From: Emticicia oligotrophica DSM 17448
Lineage (GTDB): Bacteria; Bacteroidota; Bacteroidia; Cytophagales; Spirosomataceae
Length of the DNA: 64,000 bases
Assembly: GCF_000263195.1 (NCBI RefSeq)
Contig: NC_018748.1
Span: 2,852,001 to 2,916,000, forward strand
Direction of reading: 5' to 3'
Position numbers and translations under genes: made by a program. Below the pieces are notes generated by a model. It was not told the origin of the DNA, ran no database searches, and was given only the letters and a program-made list of their open reading frames with translations. Numbering within the stretch: the first letter of the stretch is position 1; each line of letters starts with the position of its first letter. This document shows, piece after piece, positions 35,555-44,602 of this stretch.

Positions 35555-36850
35555 TTAATATTGAAACAATGGATAATCTTTCATCCATTTATTGATTTCG
35601 CCTCTAACATTCGCAATCTTTGTTGCGTTATCATGATTCATCAACACTTCATCAATCAAATCAACGATTTTTACCATATCAGTTTCAACCAAGCCACGAG
35701 TAGTCATGGCGGCAGTACCCACACGCATACCTGAAGTAGTCATGGCTGTTTTATCATCAAATGGAACCATGTTTTTGTTTACCGTAATATCTGCTTGGAT
35801 AAGCGAATTTTCAGCAATTTTACCAGTTAAGTTTTTCGGACGTAAATCAATCAACATCAAGTGATTATCTGTACCACCAGAAATAACTTTATAGCCACGG
35901 TTAATAAACTCTTGAGCCATTACTTTAGCATTTTTCTGAACTTGTACTTGATAATTGTAGAAATTATCAGTCAATGCCTCTCCAAAAGCGATTGCTTTAG
36001 CAGCAATGATGTGCTCTAATGGACCACCCTGAGTGCCTGGGAAAACACCAGAATCAAGTAATGATGACATCATTCTGATTTCACCTTTTGGAGTAGTGAT
36101 TCCGAATGGATTCGGGAAGTCATTGCGAAGCATAATCACACCACCACGTGTTCCGCGAAGAGTTTTGTGCGTAGTAGTTGTTACGATATGACAGTGGTCA
36201 AATGGGTCGTTTAATAAACCTTTAGCCACCAAACCTGCTGGGTGAGAAATATCGGCTAATAAAAGTGCACCAACCGAATCTGCAATCTGACGAAGACGTG
36301 CATAATCCCAGTCACGAGAATAAGCTGAAGCTCCACAGATAATTAATTTCGGACGCTCGCGTTGAGCGGTTTCTTCTACTTTATTCCAATCGATTAAACC
36401 TGTTTCTTGTTCTACGCCGTAGAAGAAAGGTTGGAAATATTTGCCCGAAATATTAACAGGAGAACCATGCGAAAGGTGTCCACCGTGCGAAAGGTTGAAA
36501 CCTAAGATTTTATCACCTGGCTGCAAACATGCCAAGAAAACCGCCATGTTTGCCTGTGCACCAGAGTGTGGCTGAACATTGGCCCATGAAAGATTGAATA
36601 ATTGTTTAAGACGGTCGATAGCGATTTGTTCTACTTGGTCAACAACCTCACAACCACCATAATAGCGTTTTCCAGGAAGACCTTCAGCGTATTTATTTGT
36701 CAAAACACTACCTGCCGCTTCCATCACCTGTGGCGAAACGAAGTTTTCAGATGCAATTAATTCGATGCCGTGCAATTGGCGATTGTTTTCTTTCGTGATT
36801 AAATCAAAGATTTGTGTGTCACGAACGATAGAAGTTTGTACAGAAGACAT
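35555..36850 (-). CDS. glyA: Serine hydroxymethyltransferase
   Basis: GlyA converts serine and tetrahydrofolate to glycine and 5,10-methylene-THF with PLP. I use the ATG at 36850 ([11 protein letters not shown], 431 residues) rather than the TTG two codons earlier. Diagnostic blocks are [38 protein letters not shown] near the N-terminus and the PLP lysine motif [14 protein letters not shown]. The N- and C-terminal domains are complete. It is cytoplasmic and monocistronic: a terminator and family A repeat follow directly. Confidence 0.97.
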   Translation of the reverse strand: MSSVQTSIVRDTQIFDLITKENNRQLHGIELIASENFVSPQVMEAAGSVLTNKYAEGLPGKRYYGGCEVVDQVEQIAIDRLKQLFNLSWANVQPHSGAQANMAVFLACLQPGDKILGFNLSHGGHLSHGSPVNISGKYFQPFFYGVEQETGLIDWNKVEETAQRERPKLIICGASAYSRDWDYARLRQIADSVGALLLADISHPAGLVAKGLLNDPFDHCHIVTTTTHKTLRGTRGGVIMLRNDFPNPFGITTPKGEIRMMSSLLDSGVFPGTQGGPLEHIIAAKAIAFGEALTDNFYNYQVQVQKNAKVMAQEFINRGYKVISGGTDNHLMLIDLRPKNLTGKIAENSLIQADITVNKNMVPFDDKTAMTTSGMRVGTAAMTTRGLVETDMVKIVDLIDEVLMNHDNATKIANVRGEINKWMKDYPLFQY

Positions 36851-37187
36851 TGTCAATTATCAGTTATCAGTAAACAGTTATCAATATGCTTGTCTTTGGT
36901 TATTGAACTTGTGTTCAATGTTTAATTCAGTACTTTCGCAAGTACGCCGTATTATGGATTTGACAGAAACCTGCCCTGCTTGTGATGAAGAAATATGTTA
37001 CAAAATTAACCGATTATTACGATAAGAAGAATTTTTGACAAAATATTATTTGGGCGGCTACGAATTGTTTTGAAGTTTCTTGATAAAGTTATATTTTCAA
37101 CTTTATCTCACACAGCTCCGGTACCTGAGCGAAGTCGAAGGTAGCGAAGTCGAAGGTAGCAAAGTTGAAACCCCAAAAATAATCTTC
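36851..37187. other. 337-bp intergenic region upstream of glyA
   Basis: It contains near glyA a TTATCAGTTATCAGTAAACA-type low-complexity string (36855-36880), and the 15-bp tandem repeats described separately. A 23-codon frame at 36954-37025 (MDLTETCPACDEEICYKINRL) has a C-x-x-C and a third Cys, but no further support. No other gene is seen. Confidence 0.45.
37096..37171. repeat. Tandem 15-bp repeat inside a long inverted repeat, family C
   Basis: Three 15-bp units at 37127-37141, 37142-37156 and 37157-37171 (GAGCGAAGTCGAAGG, TAGCGAAGTCGAAGG, TAGCAAAGTTGAAAC). Arms TTCAACTTT (37096-37104) and AAAGTTGAA (37161-37169) bracket them. It sits just past the stop of the leftward gene ending at 37188. 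Confidence 0.75.
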
Positions 37188-38522
37188 CTACTTAATAAAT
37201 GGATGTTCTTTCAACATTTTCTCTAAAACCTCACAACTTGACACATAAGAAAGCTCGGTTTGATAACTTCCTCCATTAATAATAAATACACGTGGATATG
37301 CCTTAAAAAATGCTTTTTTATAGGCATCTGCCAAAGTTTCTAAGCCAATATCAAGGCGTTTTTCATTGATTTCTGCTTCGCTATATTCCCCTAATGACTC
37401 TTTTTGCCAGTAACTTTTTGAGAGTTTTTTGTCAATTTCAGGAGTATTACATTTTGAATGAGGGTCTAATTGGAAGCGAAAAACTTTTACTTTCCCAAAT
37501 GAAAAAACATTGAGTGAGGTATTTTTTGAAGTATTGATATCTTCTCTGCTACGAAAATTTCCTCTGCTGGCATAAATTCTATTAATATGGTGTGGTAATA
37601 ACTTACCATCTCTGACAGCTTGGTTTATCAGTGAACTAATATCACTTTCTTGGGCTGGAAAAGAACTTGAAAATAGGTCGAGCACAATACTATTATTGAG
37701 TAGTGAATTATTAAAATTCTGTTCTGCAAAGAAAAAGGAAGCTCTATCTCTTGAAACGTTGCGAGAATCTCTACCCGAAAGACCAATTAAATTTTCGTCA
37801 GGAAATCCATTATCTTCAATGATTTTCGTGATTGTATTATAGACAACATGTTGATTTTTTGCAAATAATTCGTTTTGAATTTTTCTTAAACTGTCTTGTT
37901 GAAGCCTTAGTTTTTCGGGCAAACTATTGAAAAAATAAAGGCTATCTATAAAACCTACTCGCCTGATGTTGATTGTGGTGTCTTTACCATTCTGTTTGAT
38001 TGTAAAAGTTGGCTGTGATGCTTGATTTTTTACGAAATACTCTCTTAAATCGGCTGTCAGAGGAACTCGAATATTTCTGGAACCTAATGCGTATAATTTT
38101 GTCAGACTATCTCTTAATTCTTGATTAATGTTGGGCTTGATGAACCTTATTTGGTTTTCAAATTTTTCCCACCTTTTGCATGTATCAGCCACGAAATGGA
38201 AGAAAATATCTTTGCGTAAACTATCAGAAGGATAGCCTTTTTCTACGATTTTCTCCAAATAATCAAACATAGTTGAGATTTTACCAACCATGGCGGCACA
38301 AATGGCTGCATTGTAATAATCTTTAGCAAAAGGTTTTTTTACATTATCGAAGGCTGCTTTATAATAATCGAGTGCTTCGTAGTAATTTGTGTCAACAATG
38401 GCCAATTCAGCAGAATTAATAATTGGATGATAAATCCGAGTGAAATCGCCTTGTGCGAATAAAAGGCCGCTTAGTCCACAACAATGGAGTAAAATAATGA
38501 CAGTAAGTATTATTTTTTTCAT
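37188..38522 (-). CDS. Secreted protein of unknown function, possibly TPR-like
   Basis: This 444-residue protein has a signal peptide (cleavage near LLFAQ, residue 24). The N-terminal part (YYEALDYYKAAFDNVKKPFAKDYYNAAICAAMVGKISTMFDYLEKIVEKGY) looks like helical TPR-type hairpins. The rest is mixed, with the segment LPHHINRIYASRGNFRSRED and a pair of Cys near the C-terminus. I recognise no catalytic motif. It is transcribed leftward, alone, with repeats on its 3' side. Such large secreted helical proteins are common lineage-specific genes in this phylum. Confidence 0.75.
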   Translation of the reverse strand: MKKIILTVIILLHCCGLSGLLFAQGDFTRIYHPIINSAELAIVDTNYYEALDYYKAAFDNVKKPFAKDYYNAAICAAMVGKISTMFDYLEKIVEKGYPSDSLRKDIFFHFVADTCKRWEKFENQIRFIKPNINQELRDSLTKLYALGSRNIRVPLTADLREYFVKNQASQPTFTIKQNGKDTTINIRRVGFIDSLYFFNSLPEKLRLQQDSLRKIQNELFAKNQHVVYNTITKIIEDNGFPDENLIGLSGRDSRNVSRDRASFFFAEQNFNNSLLNNSIVLDLFSSSFPAQESDISSLINQAVRDGKLLPHHINRIYASRGNFRSREDINTSKNTSLNVFSFGKVKVFRFQLDPHSKCNTPEIDKKLSKSYWQKESLGEYSEAEINEKRLDIGLETLADAYKKAFFKAYPRVFIINGGSYQTELSYVSSCEVLEKMLKEHPFIK

Positions 38523-38571
38523 AAAATGCTGGCGAACTACTTTTCTGAGCTATTCTAATAGCTAAAAATAG

Positions 38572-38602
38572 AAAAACCTGTCCATTTTGGGGCAGGTTTT
38601 AA
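38572..38602 (-). terminator. Intrinsic terminator after the 166-residue membrane protein gene
   Basis: Arms AAAACCTG/CAGGTTTT with further pairing inside. Leftward it is followed by a T-rich stretch. Confidence 0.65.
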
Positions 38603-38631
38603 GAAACATTAACAATGTCTTAACAAATATT

Positions 38632-39132
38632 TTAGACTAAATATTTAAGGTTAATGGCGTAAAGACCCGTAAAAATAGCTGAGGCAATCAACGACATAAT
38701 ACCAATACTCCAGCCGATGCTTCCTCCAAAAATGACGATTGGAGCAAGGATTCCAACCACATTACCTGCAATGTAAACCCAAAAACCTTTTTTGCGGAGC
38801 CCCCACATCCAAATTGCACCGAGCATGATTAATAAACTTGAAATTAAGTTAACTCCACCCGCTAATACTAGGTTATCTCTTTGAAACATCTTCTCTGTTT
38901 CTGCTTGAGATTCTTCCACTTTTTCGATGTCTTTTTCAGACATATATTTTGAGAACATATCCATCATCATTTCATTGGCTTGTTCTTTACTTTCCATTAC
39001 TTTTTCAGGTGTGAAAGTATTCGGAATTGCTCCATAAAATTTATAGGCATTCCAGATGAGAGTTAGTACACACAAAATGGTGAGTAATGTTGGGCGTACT
39101 GAGCCCGTATTTTCTTCGAATGGATTTTGCAT
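38632..39132 (-). CDS. Small integral membrane protein of unknown function
   Basis: The 166-residue protein has about four hydrophobic segments: PTLLTILCVLTLIWNAYKF near the N-terminus, and three in the C-terminal half (LVLAGGVNLISSLLIMLGAIWM, VYIAGNVVGILAPIVIFGG, IMSLIASAIFTGLYAI). A charged, Met- and Glu-rich loop lies between segments 1 and 2. No family can be named. It lies 52 bp downstream of pssA on the same strand and is closed by a terminator, so it may be co-transcribed with pssA. Confidence 0.78.
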   Translation of the reverse strand: MQNPFEENTGSVRPTLLTILCVLTLIWNAYKFYGAIPNTFTPEKVMESKEQANEMMMDMFSKYMSEKDIEKVEESQAETEKMFQRDNLVLAGGVNLISSLLIMLGAIWMWGLRKKGFWVYIAGNVVGILAPIVIFGGSIGWSIGIMSLIASAIFTGLYAINLKYLV

Positions 39133-39184
39133 TGTTTTTAGTTTTAAGGTCTGAAAATAATTTCAACCAATGATAAATAACAGT

Positions 39185-39931
39185 TTATGAGTTTTTCGGG
39201 AGTAAATTATTGATAACTGATAAAATGATATACAAAAATATGATTAACGGTATTGCAAGAAACTTTAAGCTTAGAAGTAAAATTACAGAAAGTATTAGAA
39301 AAATGTATTTGATTTGATTCGAAGCCCACGAAAAACTCTTAAATTTTAATGCAAATAGTGGTATCTCCGAAATTAGTAAGTAACTCATAATGAGCGTGTA
39401 CGCTATTAAGAATGTAGAATTAAGAATTAAGAATGCGTATTCAGAATTAAATTTTATAATTAACGGAAAAGCCGCTACTACAAACGCATTGGCGGGAGTA
39501 GGAACACCAATGAATGAATCAGACTGACGAGTGTCAATATTGAATTTGGCCAAACGTAGGCAAGAAAATAAGGCTAAAATAAAAGCACTATAAGCTAAAG
39601 TTGGTAAATGAGTTTGTGATAAAAGATTGGACGGAACCAAATCTGATAAAATTGTATTTTCTTGCGTTGAAAGTTGAATTAGCTTAGCTACAATAAACGA
39701 TGGTAATACGCCAAAAGTAACCATATCGGCCAAGGAATCAAGTTGCTTGCCTATCTCGGAATGTTGTTTGAGCAAACGAGCCACAAATCCATCTAAAAAA
39801 TCAAGGATTCCTGCGATAAAGATTAAATAAGAAGCCCAAAGCAGGTTCCCTTCAAAAACAAAAACAATACCTACACAACCACAGAGTAAATTACAGAGGG
39901 TCATGATATTCGGAATAGTAAATAATTTCAT
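39185..39931 (-). CDS. pssA: CDP-diacylglycerol--serine O-phosphatidyltransferase
   Basis: PssA makes phosphatidylserine from CDP-diacylglycerol and serine, the route to phosphatidylethanolamine. I start at the ATG at 39931 (248 residues); the frame's earlier TTG lies inside a dispersed repeat. The CDP-alcohol phosphotransferase motif D-G-x2-A-R-x8-G-x3-D-x3-D is complete (DGFVARLL, then GKQLDSLAD, about residues 44-66), and about seven membrane helices follow. This is the membrane-integral type II enzyme typical of Bacteroidota. No decarboxylase (psd) gene is adjacent. Confidence 0.92.
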   Translation of the reverse strand: MKLFTIPNIMTLCNLLCGCVGIVFVFEGNLLWASYLIFIAGILDFLDGFVARLLKQHSEIGKQLDSLADMVTFGVLPSFIVAKLIQLSTQENTILSDLVPSNLLSQTHLPTLAYSAFILALFSCLRLAKFNIDTRQSDSFIGVPTPANAFVVAAFPLIIKFNSEYAFLILNSTFLIAYTLIMSYLLISEIPLFALKFKSFSWASNQIKYIFLILSVILLLSLKFLAIPLIIFLYIILSVINNLLPKNS

Positions 39932-39936
39932 AAACT

Positions 39937-39960
39937 TGTAGGACAAGTTTCTAACTTGTC
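39937..39960 (+). repeat. Dispersed palindrome, family A
   Basis: TGTAGGACAAGTTTC followed by TAACTTGTC. It lies between pssA and the MBL hydrolase gene, so it is in the pssA leader rather than at a 3' end. Confidence 0.7.
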
Positions 39961-40006
39961 AGATTGTATTAAAATATTATTTGAGCGAACAATTCTGAAA
40001 AGTGTT

Positions 40007-40642
40007 CTACAAAAAAGGATTGGTTTTGCGTTCATAGCCGATAGTCGTGGGGTCGCCGTGGCCAGCATAAACCGTAAAGTCATCATCAAGCGTTAGAAAT
40101 TGAGTTTCTATGCTTTTAATTAACGCTTCATGGCTACAAAACGGAAAATCAGTTCGCCCAACGCTACCTTTAAAAAGTACATCTCCTCCTATGACAAACT
40201 TTTGGGTATGATTTACAAAAGCTAAATGTCCGGGAGCATGTCCGGGCACGAATCTTATTTCAAGCTCTGAGTTTCCAAAGAATATTTTATCGTTTTCATC
40301 AATAAATACATCAGCTTCTACGGGTTCGTAGCCCTTGATTCCCCACATTCGACAGCGATTTTCTACATCAGCTAAAATTGGCACTTCATTTTTATGAATA
40401 GCCATTTTTACCCCAAACTTACGCTTTACGTAGGCTGCCCCAAAAACATGGTCGAGATGGCAGTGTGTTTGAACTAATTGCTTTACTACAAGACGATTAT
40501 CGGCTATAAAATCGACCAATTCTTCTTTTTCATATTGAGCTAAACAACCAGCATCTATGATGATAGCCTCATGAGTTTCGTCCCATAAGATATAGGTGTT
40601 TTCAGCTATCGGCGAGAAGGTAAAAGAGTGTATGTTTATCAT
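40007..40642 (-). CDS. MBL-fold metallohydrolase (glyoxalase II-like)
   Basis: I start at the ATG at 40642 (211 residues), since the family begins at about MINIHSFTFSPIAENTYIL; the frame runs 12 codons further. The metal motif HCHLDH is present after the strand KQLVQT. GHAPGHLAF, VIGGDVLFKGSVGRTDFPF and VYAGHGDPTTIG supply the remaining His and Asp ligands. This group hydrolyses thioesters such as S-lactoylglutathione or related adducts in the cytoplasm. The length fits the short glyoxalase-II-like form (YcbL type). The exact substrate is open. Confidence 0.9.
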   Translation of the reverse strand: MINIHSFTFSPIAENTYILWDETHEAIIIDAGCLAQYEKEELVDFIADNRLVVKQLVQTHCHLDHVFGAAYVKRKFGVKMAIHKNEVPILADVENRCRMWGIKGYEPVEADVFIDENDKIFFGNSELEIRFVPGHAPGHLAFVNHTQKFVIGGDVLFKGSVGRTDFPFCSHEALIKSIETQFLTLDDDFTVYAGHGDPTTIGYERKTNPFL

Positions 40643-40723
40643 TTTGGGTAAGTCAACAGTCAATGGACAACAGCCCACAAATTATTATATAATTGATTTT
40701 TCTATCTTAAACAGTCATATTCA

Positions 40724-41413
40724 TTACAAAAGTAAAAAAATAGTAGGCTTTTTGTGTAAATCTGGCTTAGATTTTCGCCAATCTTTCACCCTTAATGTTT
40801 TAATAAATTCTTCTGGAGCAGTCACATTACATGCAATGCAGAGCAAAGTTTCTGGATTGAGATTTTGTAAAACATCTTCCAATAATTGGTTATTGCGGAA
40901 AGGTGTTTCCATAAAAATCTGTGTTTGCTTTTTTTTCTTGGCCAGTTGTTCTAATTCACGAATTGATTTTATTCTTTGTTGTTTATCAATCGGTAAATAA
41001 CCATTGAAAGTAAAACTTTGTCCATTAAATCCAGAAGCCATCAAAGCCATTAAAATAGAACTTGGACCTACCAATGGCACTACTTTATGGCCAAGTTGAT
41101 GAGCGTAGCCAACCGCAACCGAGCCAGGGTCTGCAATGCCAGGACAACCCGCTTCGCTGATGATACCTGCATCTGTTTTGAGCTTTTTGAGTTGTGCAAG
41201 GGTTTGTTCGGGTGGTGTATCTTTATTCAATTCATAAAATGTAATCTCATCAATTACTTTGTTGAGCTTAAGGCTACTAATAAATCTTCGGGCAGTGCGG
41301 AGTTCTTCCACAAAAAACACATTCAATTCGCTCACGACCGCTTTTATTTGAGTTGGAAGTACTGTTTCTTGGGTATCAGGGGCGAGTATGGTAGGTATTA
41401 GAAAAAGGGTCAT
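40724..41413 (-). CDS. RsmI-like SAM-dependent (tetrapyrrole methylase fold) methyltransferase
   Basis: The 229-residue protein has the core of the family: ISEAGCPGIADPGSVAVGYAHQLGHKVVPLVGPSSILMALMASGF is the typical RsmI/CobA-fold segment. FNGYLPIDKQQR and FMETPFRNNQLLEDVL match RsmI blocks. RsmI 2'-O-methylates C1402 of 16S rRNA. This is a shorter paralogue type common in Bacteroidota, and its N-terminus lacks the usual glycine-rich GNLGDIT-type stretch, so the target may differ. It is divergent from selD. Confidence 0.8.
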   Translation of the reverse strand: MTLFLIPTILAPDTQETVLPTQIKAVVSELNVFFVEELRTARRFISSLKLNKVIDEITFYELNKDTPPEQTLAQLKKLKTDAGIISEAGCPGIADPGSVAVGYAHQLGHKVVPLVGPSSILMALMASGFNGQSFTFNGYLPIDKQQRIKSIRELEQLAKKKKQTQIFMETPFRNNQLLEDVLQNLNPETLLCIACNVTAPEEFIKTLRVKDWRKSKPDLHKKPTIFLLL

Positions 41414-41472
41414 ATTTTGTTTAGTTCAATTCCGAAACAAGCAGTTTTGTTTATGTACTTTCTCGAATTGTA

Positions 41473-41493
41473 TTATAAAAACTAGTTTTATAA
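41473..41493. repeat. AT-rich palindrome between the RsmI-like gene and selD
   Basis: TTATAAAAACT and AGTTTTATAA pair over ten base pairs with one bulged A. It lies in the divergent promoter region, 60 bp before selD, and could be an operator. Confidence 0.35.
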
Positions 41494-41551
41494 AAACCAT
41501 TTTACAATATTATGTATTTTTACGGCGGTTTACAAAATTACCACTCCTACC

Positions 41552-42583
41552 ATGACTGAAATAAAACTTACTCAATATAGCCACGGCTCAGGTTGTGGAT
41601 GCAAGATTTCTCCGAAGGTTCTTGACCAAATTCTCCATACAATTTCACCACAAAATACTTACCCAAACTTATTGGTAGGGAATAAAGACAAAGATGATGC
41701 AGCGGTTTTTGATATGGGTAATGGAGATGCACTTATCAGTACCACCGATTTCTTTATGCCAATCGTTGATGATGCCTTTGATTTTGGTCGAGTTGCTTCT
41801 ACGAATGCTCTAAGTGATGTGTATGCCATGGGCGGAGAGCCGCTAATGGCAATTGCTATTTTGGGTTGGCCAGTTGACACAATTCCACCTGAGATAGCTC
41901 AAAAAGTGCTCGATGGAAGCCGTGCCACCTGTACGGCAGCAAATATTCCGCTGGCGGGTGGGCATAGCATTGATAGTCCTGAGCCATTTTTTGGTTTGGC
42001 GGTTACGGGTAGAGTGAAAATCGAACATCTGAAACAAAATTCTACTGCCACAGAAGGTTGTTTATTATATCTGACCAAGCCTTTAGGAGTAGGTTTATTA
42101 ACTACCGCACAAAAAATGGGTATTTCGAATCCAGAAAATTTACAAGCTGCCGTTGAGCAAATGACTACACTAAACAAAGTAGGAGCTTCTTTAGGAAAAC
42201 TCTCTTCGGTAAAAGCCATGACCGATGTAACAGGTTTTGGTTTACTTGGGCATTTACTTGAAATGTGCGAAGGCAGCCATCTGAGTGCAGAAATTAGTTA
42301 TGACAGGGTGCCAAAAATTGCGGGAGTGACAGATTATTTGTATCCGTTTTGTGCACCGAAAGGATGCAATACCAATTGGGATAGCTACAAAGAAAAAGTA
42401 TCGGTAATGAGCGATACCCAAAAAATATTATTGGCGGACCCTCAAACTAGCGGAGGTCTTTTAATTGCTGTTGAACCTTCTGGTAAAGAAGAATTAGAAA
42501 GAATTTTAGAGGAAAATGGCATATTAGCTGAATCTTTTGGGCAGATGATTGCTAAAACCGAAAAAAGTATCAATGTAATTTAA
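41552..42583 (+). CDS. selD: Selenide, water dikinase (selenophosphate synthase)
   Basis: SelD makes selenophosphate from selenide and ATP. The 343-residue protein opens LTQYSHGSGCGCKISPKVL. C15 and K18 correspond to the catalytic Cys17 and Lys20 of E. coli SelD, so it is the cysteine rather than selenocysteine form. The PurM-like fold blocks are intact: DAAVFDMGNGDALISTTDFFMPIVDD, LAGGHSIDSPEPFFGLAVTG, MTDVTGFGLLGHLLEM and DPQTSGGLLIAV. No selA, selB or selenouridine synthase gene is nearby. Bacteroidota with SelD often use it for tRNA 2-selenouridine, but this is inference. Confidence 0.96.
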   Translation: MTEIKLTQYSHGSGCGCKISPKVLDQILHTISPQNTYPNLLVGNKDKDDAAVFDMGNGDALISTTDFFMPIVDDAFDFGRVASTNALSDVYAMGGEPLMAIAILGWPVDTIPPEIAQKVLDGSRATCTAANIPLAGGHSIDSPEPFFGLAVTGRVKIEHLKQNSTATEGCLLYLTKPLGVGLLTTAQKMGISNPENLQAAVEQMTTLNKVGASLGKLSSVKAMTDVTGFGLLGHLLEMCEGSHLSAEISYDRVPKIAGVTDYLYPFCAPKGCNTNWDSYKEKVSVMSDTQKILLADPQTSGGLLIAVEPSGKEELERILEENGILAESFGQMIAKTEKSINVI

Positions 42584-42662
42584 TTAACCCAATTTTACTT
42601 ATTGTGATGAGTTTGTAAACCCATCGCCATGGAATTTGAGAACAAAACCTCGATAATATAAA

Positions 42663-44087
42663 ATGCAACACATCAATCGCCGTAAATTCATACAGCAGAG
42701 TACTTTAGCTAGTGTGGGTTTATTGTTTCACAATCAAAGTTTCGGACAAGATTTTCCTACTGTACGTGTTTCTGCGGATAAGCGAAATTTTAGTAGTCCA
42801 GCTATCGAATCAATTATTGGACGTATGAAAACGCTCATCAAAGACCCAGAATTGGCTTGGTTATTTGAAAATTGTTTCCCGAATACCCTCGATACGACTG
42901 TTCATTTCAAAAAGAAAGGAGACCGCCCCGATACTTTTGTGATTACTGGCGATATTCATGCGATGTGGCTACGAGATAGCACAGCACAAGTGACACCTTA
43001 CTTAAGTTTGATGAAAGAAGATGCTGCCCTACAACAACTCATTGCAGGAGTAATTAATCGTCAGACGGAATGTATTTTGATTGACCCTTATGCTAATGCG
43101 TTTAATGATGGTCCCGGAAAATCAGAATGGTTGAGCGACCACACTGATATGAAGCCCGAACTTCATGAGCGTAAATGGGAGCTTGACTCGCTTTGCTATA
43201 CAGTCCGTTTAGCCTATAATTACTGGAAATTGACCAATGATACTAGTGTTTTTGATGAAAAATGGCTGAAAGCGGCTCAAAGTATCATTGCTACTTGTCG
43301 AGAACAACAACGGCTCAAAGGAGTAGGTAAATATCGTTTTGGTCGAACTACTTCTTGGTCAACTGACACCGTTCCCGGAAATGGACTAGGTAATGTAACT
43401 AAGCCCAATGGCTTGATTCATAGTATTTTTCGCCCGTCAGATGATGCTACAATTTATCCGTTTTTGATTCCTGCTAATTTATTTGCCGTTGTATCTTTCA
43501 GACAAATCGCTGAAATAGCTACGAATGTTTATAAAAATGCCGAATTTGCCAAAGAATGCCAAATTTTTGCGAATGAAGTAGAATCGGCTATCAAAAAATA
43601 TGCAATTATTACACATCCAAAGTTTGGTAAAATATACGCTATGGAAGTGGATGGATTTGGTAATTGTCTTCTGCAAGACGATGCAAACGTTCCAAATCTA
43701 ATGAGTTTGCCATATTTAGGGGCTGTTAAGGTAAGCGACCCAATCTATCAAAATACGCGTCGATTTGTATTGAGTGACTCAAACCCATATTTTTTTAAAG
43801 GAAAAGCTGCCGAAGGGGTGGGTAGTCCACATACGTTAGTTAATCAGATTTGGCATTTGAGTATTATCATGCGTGCCATGACTTCTACTGATGATAAAGA
43901 GATTTTGCAACAGCTAAAATTCTTGAAAAATACACACGCAAAAACTGGTTTTATGCACGAATCATTTGATAAAGATGATGCCGCCAAATTCACCAGAAAA
44001 TGGTTTGCCTGGGCCAATACCCTTTTCGGCGAAATGATACTGAAAGTTGCTAAAGAACGCCCACATTTATTTAAAAATACACTTTAA
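42663..44087 (+). CDS. GH125 exo-alpha-1,6-mannosidase
   Basis: The 474-residue protein has a Tat-type leader (NRRKFIQQSTLASVGLLF). The metal-independent GH125 (DUF1237) family is shown by TFVITGDIHAMWLRDSTAQVTPYL, QTECILIDPYANAFN, HERKWELDSLCYTVRLAYNYWK, SIFRPSDDATIYPFLIPANLFA and TGFMHESFDKDDAAKFTRKWFAWANTLFGEMI. It is a complete (alpha/alpha)6 barrel. It trims alpha-1,6-linked mannose from the non-reducing end, probably in the periplasm. No other mannan-degrading gene is adjacent. It is followed by two intergenic palindromes. Confidence 0.93.
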   Translation: MQHINRRKFIQQSTLASVGLLFHNQSFGQDFPTVRVSADKRNFSSPAIESIIGRMKTLIKDPELAWLFENCFPNTLDTTVHFKKKGDRPDTFVITGDIHAMWLRDSTAQVTPYLSLMKEDAALQQLIAGVINRQTECILIDPYANAFNDGPGKSEWLSDHTDMKPELHERKWELDSLCYTVRLAYNYWKLTNDTSVFDEKWLKAAQSIIATCREQQRLKGVGKYRFGRTTSWSTDTVPGNGLGNVTKPNGLIHSIFRPSDDATIYPFLIPANLFAVVSFRQIAEIATNVYKNAEFAKECQIFANEVESAIKKYAIITHPKFGKIYAMEVDGFGNCLLQDDANVPNLMSLPYLGAVKVSDPIYQNTRRFVLSDSNPYFFKGKAAEGVGSPHTLVNQIWHLSIIMRAMTSTDDKEILQQLKFLKNTHAKTGFMHESFDKDDAAKFTRKWFAWANTLFGEMILKVAKERPHLFKNTL

Positions 44088-44089
44088 TT

Positions 44090-44113
44090 GTAGGACAGAT
44101 TTGCAATCTGTCA
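44090..44113 (+). repeat. Dispersed palindrome, family A
   Basis: TGTAGGACAGATTTG followed by CAATCTGTC, starting 2 bp past the GH125 stop codon. Confidence 0.7.
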
Positions 44114-44129
44114 ATTTTTACTGAAAAAT

Positions 44130-44193
44130 CTCCGACTTTGTAGCGTTGGTTCTGCCGTTCAGAGAACGAAACCAAACCTACAAGGTCGAAGAC
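44130..44193. repeat. Long imperfect palindrome (MITE-like)
   Basis: Arms of about 25 bp (TCTCCGACTTTGTAGCGTTG at 44130-44149 and its near-complement AACCAAACCTACAAGGTCGA at 44171-44190) flank a centre with GTTC-AGA-GAAC. It follows the family A copy after the GH125 gene. Confidence 0.6.
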
Positions 44194-44244
44194 TTAGCAG
44201 AGCAGTTGAACGAATTATAAATATTGATATCACGATTTAAACTA

Positions 44245-44562
44245 ATGAAAATATTAAAAATAGCCATCTTAAAAGATGATTTTGATGAAATTTTGAATGG
44301 CGAAAAAAATGAGGTATATCAAGATTTTATACCTTTTTGGGAAGAACAACTGCTGATAAATGACAAAGAAGGAGTCAGATTCAGAGAGTATGATGCTGTT
44401 GAGTTTAGAAATGGCTTTGAGGCAAAAGTACCGACTATTTTGATTGAATGGAAAGGTACAGAACTCGAACTTTTTGATGAAGCTCCACGAGGTTCGAAAG
44501 ACCCTGAAGATTATTTTTTTGTAATTAATTTGGGAAAAATCATTGAAACAAAATACTGCTGA
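44245..44562 (+). CDS. ASCH-like small protein
   Basis: I use the ATG at 44245 (105 residues); a TTG seven codons earlier is less likely. The pattern LKIAILKDDFDEILNGEKNEVYQDFIPFWEEQLL, then YDAVEFRNGF and FFVINLGKIIETKY resembles the ASCH fold, a PUA-like RNA-binding beta-barrel in which GEK-x-x-E/Y-R is a hallmark. The role could be RNA binding or nucleoside-derivative hydrolysis. It stands alone, after the GH125 gene and repeats. The assignment is tentative. Confidence 0.62.
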   Translation: MKILKIAILKDDFDEILNGEKNEVYQDFIPFWEEQLLINDKEGVRFREYDAVEFRNGFEAKVPTILIEWKGTELELFDEAPRGSKDPEDYFFVINLGKIIETKYC

Positions 44563-44602
44563 TGAAACGATGATAAAGTAGAAATTTTAAGGGTGTAAAT
44601 TT

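Noticed and set aside
36765-37025. 86-codon plus-strand frame overlapping the start of glyA, ending with a Cys-rich 23-residue tail
   Set aside because: Its first part is antisense to glyA and its middle runs through low-complexity repeat DNA; the Cys-rich tail alone is too short to support.
37127-37171. Short tandem repeat considered as a CRISPR array
   Set aside because: Units are 15 bp and directly adjacent with no spacers, and no cas genes are present.
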